From positions 80,944 to 144,943 of the forward strand of contig DASXWQ010000098.1 of the NCBI GenBank assembly GCA_036503555.1: a DNA stretch of 64,000 nucleotides. Direction: 5' to 3'. The stretch comes from Actinocatenispora sp036503555 (GTDB lineage: Bacteria; Actinomycetota; Actinomycetes; Mycobacteriales; Micromonosporaceae). Positions 58,255-64,000 of this stretch are shown one piece after another. The notes below the pieces were generated by a model, which was not told the DNA's origin, made no database searches, and saw only the letters and a list, made by a program, of their open reading frames with translations. Within the stretch, counting starts at the first letter, position 1. Each line of letters begins with the position of its first letter. The translations under genes were made by a program, and so were the position numbers.

Positions 58255-59084
58255 TGCGCGTCGCCGTCGGCCAGATGGTCGCCAGCGAGGACTGGTCGGA
58301 GAACCTGGCCACCTGCACCGGCTATGTGAAACAGGCCGCGGACGCGGGCGCCGACCTGCTGGTGCTGCCGGAGGGCGTGCTCGTCCGGTTCACCGAGGAC
58401 CGCGCCCGGGTACGCACCGCGGCGCAGCCGCTCGACGGGCCCTTCGTGACGGGGCTCGTCGCGTCGACCGCCGGTACCGGGCTCACCGTGGTCGTCGGCG
58501 TACACGAGCCGGGACCGGACGGACGGGCGTACAACACGCTCGTGGTCGCGGCCGACGGGCGGATCGTGACCGTCTACCGCAAGCTGCACCTGTACGACGC
58601 GTTCGGCTCGGTGGAGAGCGAGAACGTGATTCCGGCGGACGATCCGCCCGTGACGTTCACCTGCGCCGGCCTCACCGTGGGCCTCATGACCTGCTACGAC
58701 GTACGCTTCCCCGAGCTGGCGCGGCTGCTCGCCACGGCCGGCGCGGAGGTGCTGGTGCTGCCCGCGGCCTGGGTGAAGGGGCCGCTGAAGGAGCGGCACT
58801 GGGAGCTGATGCTCGCCGCCCGCGCCGTCGAGAACACCGTGTACGTCGTGGGTTCGGGGGAGTGCGGTGCCCGCAACATCGGCCACTCGATGGTCGTCGA
58901 CCCGCTGGGCGTGGTGAGCGCCCGGCTGGCCGAGGAGCCGGGACTGCTGTTCGCGGAGCTGTCCGCGGAGCGGGTCGCCGACGCCCGTCGGCGCCTGCCG
59001 GTCCTGGCCAACCGTCGGTTCGACGTCGACCCGACCCCGCGTACCTCCCCGGCTTCAGAAGGAGTAGCACGATGCGTACGGTGA
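58254..59084 (+). CDS. Nitrilase-family carbon-nitrogen hydrolase
   Basis: A 276-aa cytoplasmic amidase-like enzyme cutting a C-N bond. The Glu-Lys-Cys triad is Glu40 (LPEG), Lys110 (YRKLHLYD) and Cys147 (LMTCYDVRFPE). The YDVRFPE context suggests an amidase (omega-amidase/carbamoylase branch) rather than a true nitrilase, though the substrate cannot be named. GAGGAGGA precedes ATG 58254. It overlaps the transporter lipoprotein gene by 13 bp, linking hydrolysis to uptake. Confidence 0.9.
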   Translation: MRVAVGQMVASEDWSENLATCTGYVKQAADAGADLLVLPEGVLVRFTEDRARVRTAAQPLDGPFVTGLVASTAGTGLTVVVGVHEPGPDGRAYNTLVVAADGRIVTVYRKLHLYDAFGSVESENVIPADDPPVTFTCAGLTVGLMTCYDVRFPELARLLATAGAEVLVLPAAWVKGPLKERHWELMLAARAVENTVYVVGSGECGARNIGHSMVVDPLGVVSARLAEEPGLLFAELSAERVADARRRLPVLANRRFDVDPTPRTSPASEGVARCVR

Positions 59085-60001
59085 CCCGGGTGGCGCTCGG
59101 CGCCCTGGCCGCGATCAGCCTGGCCGCGACGGTGGGCTGCGCGAAGGACCCCGAGCCGACGGGCGGCGCGTCCGGCTCCGCGGCGAAGGCCCCCGCCAAG
59201 CAGCAGCTGGACCAGGCGCTGCACGACAAGCTGCCCGCGAAGATCAGGAAGGCCGGCGTGATCACGTCGGTCAACACCGGCTCGTTCCCGCCGTACACGA
59301 TCGCGGGGTCGTCGTCGGCGCAGGCGACCGGCGCGGCGACCGACCTGCTGACCGCGGTCGGCCAGGTCCTCGGCGTGAAGACGAAGCAGGTCACGGTCGA
59401 CGGGCTGTCCGGCGAGCTGACCGGCATCGCCGCCGGGCGGTACGACTTCGCGTTCGGCCCGGTCGGCGACTTCAAGGAGCGGCAGACTTCCGCCGACTTC
59501 GTGGACTGGGTGCAGGAGTTCGTCGTGTTCGCGGTGCCGAAGGGCAACCCGAAGCACATCAACGGCCTCGACGACACCTGCGGTACCCGGATCGCGGTGC
59601 AGGCCGGCGGGTCGGCCGAGGAGGTCATCAAGACGCAGTCGGCCACGTGCGTGAAGGGCGGCAAGCCGGCCGTGAAGGTCCAGTCGTACAAGGACCAGCC
59701 GACCTCGATCCTCGCCGTACGCTCCGGCCGGGCCGACGCGTTCTTCTCCTCCGAGGCGCCGCTCACCTACTTCGTGCAGCAGTCGAAGGGGCAGCTCGAA
59801 CTGGCCGGCACCAAGGAGAAGAACGGCTTCGACGACCTGTACCAGGGTGCCGTCGTGCCGAAGGACTCGCCGCTGTCGGGCGTGCTGGAGGCCGCGCTGC
59901 AGAAGCTCATCGACAACGGCACGTACGCCACGATCATGGAGAAGTACGGGCTGGACCGCAACAAGCTGGACAAGCCCGGCATCAACCTGGCCAAGAGTTG
60001 A
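59072..60001 (+). CDS. ABC transporter substrate-binding lipoprotein (polar amino acid type)
   Basis: A 309-aa family 3 solute-binding protein. A lipoprotein signal peptide ends in ATVGC with the lipidated Cys at 23. The domain then shows GVITSVNTGSFPPYTI, GAATDLLTAVGQVLG, the family-typical SADFVDWVQEFVVF and a Cys pair (DTCGTR, SATCVKGG) that may form a disulfide. AGAAGGAG precedes ATG 59072. Relatives bind amino acids, opines or ectoine-like compounds; the ligand here should match the nitrilase substrate. Confidence 0.92.
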   Translation: MRTVTRVALGALAAISLAATVGCAKDPEPTGGASGSAAKAPAKQQLDQALHDKLPAKIRKAGVITSVNTGSFPPYTIAGSSSAQATGAATDLLTAVGQVLGVKTKQVTVDGLSGELTGIAAGRYDFAFGPVGDFKERQTSADFVDWVQEFVVFAVPKGNPKHINGLDDTCGTRIAVQAGGSAEEVIKTQSATCVKGGKPAVKVQSYKDQPTSILAVRSGRADAFFSSEAPLTYFVQQSKGQLELAGTKEKNGFDDLYQGAVVPKDSPLSGVLEAALQKLIDNGTYATIMEKYGLDRNKLDKPGINLAKS

Positions 60002-60006
60002 GAGCG

Positions 60007-60942
60007 ATGGACACCGACTCCCGAGCGGCACCGCCGACGACCGACGCGGCGGAGGTCGACGTCGCGACCGCGGCACCCCGGCGCCACCCGTGGCGCTGGG
60101 TGGCCGGCGCGGTCATCCTGGTGCTGCTGGCGCAGCTCGCGCACCTGCTGGTCACCAACCACAACTTCGAGTGGGGCGTGGTCTTCTCCTGGTTCAACGC
60201 CCAGTCGGTGGGACGCGGCATCGCCACCACGCTCGAACTGACCGTGATCGCCATGGTCATCGGCATCGTCCTCGGCGTACTGCTCGCCGTCGGGCGGCTG
60301 TCGCACAACCCGCTGATGCGCGCGGTGTGCGGGGCGTACGTGTGGTTCTTCCGCGGTACGCCGGTGCTGGTGCAGCTGATCTTCTGGTTCAACCTGTCGG
60401 CGCTGCTGCCGCGGCTGTCGGTGGGCGTGCCGTTCGGGCCGGAGCTGCTGCACTGGAACACGAACGCGCTGATCACGCCGATGCTCGCGGCGATCCTCGG
60501 CCTCGGGCTCAACGAGGGCGCGTACATGGCGGAGATCGTCCGCGGCGGACTGCTCAGCGTCGACGGCGGGCAGACGGAGGCGGCGCAGGCGCTCGGCATG
60601 AGCCGTACCCGGACGCTGTTCAAGGTGGTGCTGCCGCAGGCGATGCGGTTCATCGTGCCGCCCACCGGCAACCAGGTGATCAACATGGTCAAGGCGACGT
60701 CGCTGGTCAGCGTCATCGCCCTGTCCGACCTGCTGTACACCGTCCAGGCGGTCTACAACCGCACGTTCCAGACCATCCCGCTGCTGGTCGTCGCCTGCCT
60801 GTGGTACCTGGTCATCACGTCGGTGCTCTACGTCGGCCAGTACTTCGTGGAGCGTCACTACGCGCGCGGCGCGACGCGGCACACCCCGCCGTCGTTCTTC
60901 GAGTTCCTGAAGATCAAGCGCAAACCGGAGGTGGCGTCATGA
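60007..60942 (+). CDS. ABC transporter permease (polar amino acid type)
   Basis: A 311-aa HisM/GlnP-type permease. A 30-residue polar N-terminus precedes six or so helices; the cytoplasmic coupling loop is EAAQALGMSRTRTLFKVVLPQAMR (written in two parts by the EAA motif and VLPQAMR). RGTPVLVQL is a typical early motif. It is unusual in being a single permease gene, so it should act as a homodimer. It overlaps the ATPase gene by 4 bp. Confidence 0.93.
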   Translation: MDTDSRAAPPTTDAAEVDVATAAPRRHPWRWVAGAVILVLLAQLAHLLVTNHNFEWGVVFSWFNAQSVGRGIATTLELTVIAMVIGIVLGVLLAVGRLSHNPLMRAVCGAYVWFFRGTPVLVQLIFWFNLSALLPRLSVGVPFGPELLHWNTNALITPMLAAILGLGLNEGAYMAEIVRGGLLSVDGGQTEAAQALGMSRTRTLFKVVLPQAMRFIVPPTGNQVINMVKATSLVSVIALSDLLYTVQAVYNRTFQTIPLLVVACLWYLVITSVLYVGQYFVERHYARGATRHTPPSFFEFLKIKRKPEVAS

Positions 60943-61712
60943 CCGACACGCCGCTGCTGCGGGCCCGCAACGTACGGAAGCGGTTCGGGCACACGGAGGT
61001 CCTCAAGGGCGTCGACCTCGACGTGTACCCGGGCGAGGTCGTGGTGCTCCTCGGCCCGTCCGGTTCGGGCAAGTCGACGTTCCTGCGCTCGGTGAACATG
61101 CTGGAGAGCATCGACGGCGGCGCCATCACCGTCGACGGCGACCTCGTCGGGTACGAGCGGCGCGGCGGCCGGCTGCACAAGCTGGCCGACCGCAAGGTGG
61201 CCCGCGCGCGCCGGCACGTCGGCATGGTCTTCCAGCACTTCAACCTGTTCCCGCACCTGACCGTCCTGGGCAACGTGGTGGAGGCGCCGATCGGCGTCCT
61301 GCGGGAGCCGCGGGCCGCGGTGACGGCCCGCGCGACGGAGCTGCTGGCGAAGGTCGGCCTCGGCGACAAGGCCGACGCGTACCCGCGGCAGTTGTCCGGC
61401 GGTCAGCAGCAGCGGGTGGCGATCGCCCGGGCGCTGGCGATGCGGCCCCGGCTGATGCTGTTCGACGAGCCGACGTCCGCGCTGGACCCGGAGCTGGTCG
61501 GCGAGGTGCTCGGCACGATGCGGGACCTGGCCGCGGACGGGCTGACGATGCTGGTCGTGACGCACGAGGTGGCGTTCGCCCGGGAGGTCGCCGACCGCGT
61601 CGTGTTCCTGGACGGCGGCGTCGTCGTCGAGACCGGTACGCCGGCCGACGTCCTCGACAACCCGGCCAACCCGCGTACCCGGGCCTTCCTGTCGAGGTTC
61701 CTCGCCGCCTGA
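60939..61712 (+). CDS. ABC transporter ATP-binding protein (polar amino acid type)
   Basis: A 257-aa ATPase of the GlnQ/HisP group powering the uptake system. Walker A LLGPSGSGKST, Q-loop VFQHFNLFPHLT, signature LSGGQQQRVAIARAL, Walker B LMLFDEPTSALD and switch His in VVTHEVAFA are all present. It ends the five-gene operon that faces the MocR regulator. Confidence 0.95.
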   Translation: MTDTPLLRARNVRKRFGHTEVLKGVDLDVYPGEVVVLLGPSGSGKSTFLRSVNMLESIDGGAITVDGDLVGYERRGGRLHKLADRKVARARRHVGMVFQHFNLFPHLTVLGNVVEAPIGVLREPRAAVTARATELLAKVGLGDKADAYPRQLSGGQQQRVAIARALAMRPRLMLFDEPTSALDPELVGEVLGTMRDLAADGLTMLVVTHEVAFAREVADRVVFLDGGVVVETGTPADVLDNPANPRTRAFLSRFLAA

Positions 61713-61814
61713 GACACCGGGCGGCATGTGATCCGCGCCGGGTTTGTGCCGTGTGCCGGCCCGTACCGGCGGCGGCACCGGCCATCATGGTGCGATGACG
61801 AGGAGCTGGCGGGC

Positions 61815-62750
61815 GTGACCGCGCCCGCACGGGCGTCGGCCCGGTCCCGGTCGGTACGCGGCCGGGACGTCCCGATCGTCCTGGCCGCGCTGCTGGTCGC
61901 GGCGCTGCTCGCCGGGCACGGGCTGATCCCGGACCGGCGCGGCCTGGGTACGGTGCTGGACAGTTTCCTGCCCTGGTTCGGCCTGGCGATCGTGCCGGTC
62001 GCGATCGTCGCGTTCGCCGCGCGCTCGCGCGCCGGGACGGTCGCGCTGCTCGTACCGGTGCTCGTGTGGGCCGTCATGTTCGGCGGCTGGTGGCTGCCGA
62101 AGGGCGGCGGCGAGCGGCAGCTGCGGGTCGTCACGCAGAACATCGACGCGGCGAACCCCGACCCGGCGCGTACCGCCCGGCAACTCGTCGACACCCGGGC
62201 GGACCTGGTCGCGGTCGAGGAGATGAACGACGACCGGGCCGCCGAGGTCCTCGACCACGCGTACCCGCACCAGGTCCGGGTCGGCACGGTCGGCCTGTGG
62301 AGCCGGTTCCCGGTCCGTACCAGCCAGCCGCTGGACCTCGGGCTCGGCTGGAACCGCGCGCTGCGCGCCGAGATCGGCACCACCTGGGGCACCCTCGCCG
62401 TCTACGTCGTGCACCTCGCCTCGGTACGCCCCGGCGAGGACGACGCCCGCGACGCCACCCTGCTGCGGCTGGCCGAGACGGTCCGCGCCGACCGGGCGTC
62501 CCGCCTGCTGCTCGTCGGCGACCTCAACACCGCCAGCACCGACCGGCAGATGGCACACCTGGTACCGCCGCTGGTCGACGCGCAGCGCGACGCCGGGTAC
62601 GGCTTCGGGTTCACGTGGCCGGCCGGCGTGGCCATGACCCGCCCGGACCAGGTGCTGTTCCGCGGCCTGACCGCCACCGGCGCCTCGGTCGCCGACACCG
62701 ACGGCAGCGACCACCGCGGCGCCGTCGCCGACCTCCGCATGACCTCCTGA
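61815..62750 (+). CDS. Membrane-anchored endonuclease/exonuclease/phosphatase family protein
   Basis: A 311-aa protein with three N-terminal helices (about 18-37, 44-68, 73-92) and an EEP hydrolase domain (about 98-311). Catalytic motifs are VTQNIDA, VAVEEM, the Asp-Asn of VGDLNTAS and the terminal SDHRG. This group includes phosphodiesterases and sphingomyelinase-like enzymes; the domain probably faces outward. GTG 61815 has GAGGAG about nine bases upstream. Confidence 0.88.
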   Translation: MTAPARASARSRSVRGRDVPIVLAALLVAALLAGHGLIPDRRGLGTVLDSFLPWFGLAIVPVAIVAFAARSRAGTVALLVPVLVWAVMFGGWWLPKGGGERQLRVVTQNIDAANPDPARTARQLVDTRADLVAVEEMNDDRAAEVLDHAYPHQVRVGTVGLWSRFPVRTSQPLDLGLGWNRALRAEIGTTWGTLAVYVVHLASVRPGEDDARDATLLRLAETVRADRASRLLLVGDLNTASTDRQMAHLVPPLVDAQRDAGYGFGFTWPAGVAMTRPDQVLFRGLTATGASVADTDGSDHRGAVADLRMTS

Positions 62751-62870
62751 CGCCGCACGACGACCGCGCTCCGTGGCGGCGAGCGACGCACCGTTAGGCT
62801 TTTGTCGCGGTACCGGCGCGTCCGCGCCGATCGGTCCCCTGGTGGTCGGTGCGTACGGGAGGGAGGCGGG

Positions 62871-64000
62871 ATGGAGCGGCTCCCGCCCGGCGGCGTCGTC
62901 GGCCGGTACGAGCTGGTCGCCCGCCTCGGCGAGGGCGCCATGGGCATCGTGTACCTGGGGCGTTCCCGCGGCGGTGACCTCGTCGCGGTGAAGGTCATGA
63001 AGGATCTGTGGGTCGCGGACCCCGACTACCGCGCCCGGTTCCGCCGCGAGATCGGCGCCGCCCGCCGGGTGACCGGCCTGTACACGGCCGCGCCGCTGGA
63101 CTTCGACGCCGACGCGTCGCCGCCCTGGCTCGCCACCCGCTACCTGCCGGGCCTGTCGCTGCGCGACGCGGTACGCCGGCACGGCGCGGGGCTGCCACCG
63201 CCGGCGCTGCGCGCGCTGGCGACCGGGCTCGCCGAGGCGCTGTCCGCGATCCATGCCGCCGGCGTCGTACACCGCGACCTGAAGCCGGAGAACGTGCTGC
63301 TCACCGCCGACGGGCCGCGGGTGATCGACTTCGGCATCGCGCGGCCGGACGACGCCACGTTCCTCACCGTGCCGGGCGGGTCGCGCTTCACCCGGGAGTA
63401 CAGCGCGCCGGAGCAGGCGGCTGGCGGTCCGGTCGACGCGGCCGGGGACGTGTTCGCGCTGGGCGCGGTCGTGCTGTTCGCGGCCGGCGCACGGGACCCG
63501 TTCGGGTCGGGTCCGCCGCGCTCGGCGCCGGACCTCTCGGCCGTCACCGATCCGGCGCTGCGCCGGGTCGTCGGTGCCTGCCTGCGCTGGGAGCCGCGGC
63601 GCCGCCCGTCGGCCCGGCAGGTCCTCGACCGGCTCGGCACCGGTACGCCGCCGCTGGCCGGCAGCCGCTGGCTGCCCGACGGGGTCGCGGACGAGATCGA
63701 CCGGCGCGCCTCGTACGCGTTGGACCTGCCGTCGCTGCCGTCGCTGCCGACGCCCGGCGCGACCCCGGCGTCGGCGCTGGGCGCGGAGACCCTGCCGCCG
63801 CCGCCGGTGCTTCCCGTGCCGGCGGTACGGCCCGGTCCGCGCCGCCGCACCCTGGTCGTCGGCGCGGCCGGGCTCGGCGTCCTCGCGGTCGCCGGCACCG
63901 TCGTGGGTACCCGGTGGCGCCGGGGCACCGCCACCCCGGGCGCCGGGCCGGTCGCGTCGCCGCCAACCACACCGTCGCCGACCACCCCGCCGGTCGCGAC
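62871..64000 (+). CDS. Serine/threonine protein kinase (3' end off window)
   Basis: PknB-like receptor kinase, 376 codons visible. The Gly-rich loop is GEGAMGIVY, the ATP Lys is Lys41 in VAVKVM, the catalytic loop VHRDLKPEN has Asp136, and the magnesium motif DFG has Asp153; SAPEQ closes the activation segment. A Pro-rich juxtamembrane region leads to one membrane helix (about 327-346) and the start of a Thr/Pro-rich extracytoplasmic region at the window edge. Part of the activation loop (FLTVPGGSRFTRE) has Thr and Ser for phosphorylation. GGGAGGGAGG precedes ATG 62871. Confidence 0.93.
   Translation, partial: MERLPPGGVVGRYELVARLGEGAMGIVYLGRSRGGDLVAVKVMKDLWVADPDYRARFRREIGAARRVTGLYTAAPLDFDADASPPWLATRYLPGLSLRDAVRRHGAGLPPPALRALATGLAEALSAIHAAGVVHRDLKPENVLLTADGPRVIDFGIARPDDATFLTVPGGSRFTREYSAPEQAAGGPVDAAGDVFALGAVVLFAAGARDPFGSGPPRSAPDLSAVTDPALRRVVGACLRWEPRRRPSARQVLDRLGTGTPPLAGSRWLPDGVADEIDRRASYALDLPSLPSLPTPGATPASALGAETLPPPPVLPVPAVRPGPRRRTLVVGAAGLGVLAVAGTVVGTRWRRGTATPGAGPVASPPTTPSPTTPPVA

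Noticed and set aside
61795..61818. Seven-residue frame (MTRSWRA) ending in the GTGA of the EEP gene start
   Set aside because: Too short to support; it could provide coupling but is expected by chance.

Overview
The window is chromosomal DNA of a high-GC actinobacterium. Coding third positions are almost all G or C, GTG starts are frequent, and many stop and start codons overlap as ATGA or GTGA. BldD with a cyclic-di-GMP motif, actinobacterial integration host factor, an ATPase-dead PriA and a HisRS unlike the Streptomyces enzyme point to the Micromonosporaceae or a close family. That placement is inference from gene content and not a database match.

Two blocks carry the conserved actinobacterial core. 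The first (1-7851) has relA (cut by the left edge), a membrane-anchored cyclophilin, a metallo-beta-lactamase hydrolase, hisS and aspS. The second (18679-51723) runs rarA, DUF948, alaS, ruvX, mltG, aroE, a prepilin-type peptidase, aroC-aroK-aroB-aroQ, efp, nusB, bldD (reverse), pyrR-pyrB-pyrC-carA-carB-pyrD-pyrF, mihF, gmk, rpoZ, coaBC, metK, priA, def, fmt, rsmB. It covers tRNA charging, cell-wall processing, the shikimate pathway, de novo UMP synthesis, GMP kinase, coenzyme A and SAM synthesis, replication restart and formyl-methionine metabolism. The pyr operon has a promoter and a PyrR-binding leader that contains the pyrR ribosome binding site.

Between aspS and rarA lies about 10.8 kb of accessory genes (7903-18633): an SDR protein, a small membrane protein, a sulfotransferase, a membrane protein followed by a NarL-type two-component system, a TetR/FAD-monooxygenase pair with two clear operator copies, a 243-bp segment bounded by 18-bp direct repeats, and a PTS-type dihydroxyacetone kinase operon whose DhaM is fused to HPr and a complete Enzyme I.

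The right side (51724-64000) is again accessory: a small membrane protein, a leaderless marR with an MFS transporter fused to a universal stress domain, a serine hydrolase, and a divergent MocR-type regulator facing an operon of an NMT1/dihydroxyphthalate-decarboxylase-like protein, a nitrilase-family amidohydrolase and a polar amino-acid-type ABC transporter. This last cluster is the best candidate for an undescribed uptake and breakdown pathway. The window closes with an endonuclease/exonuclease/phosphatase membrane protein and a Ser/Thr kinase cut by the right edge.

I saw no tRNA, rRNA, CRISPR array, intact insertion sequence or phage. Small-scale structure is plentiful: tandem repeats that duplicate start or stop regions (aroC-aroK, fmt-rsmB, upstream of the SRPBCC gene), palindromic operator candidates, and several genes that appear leaderless.
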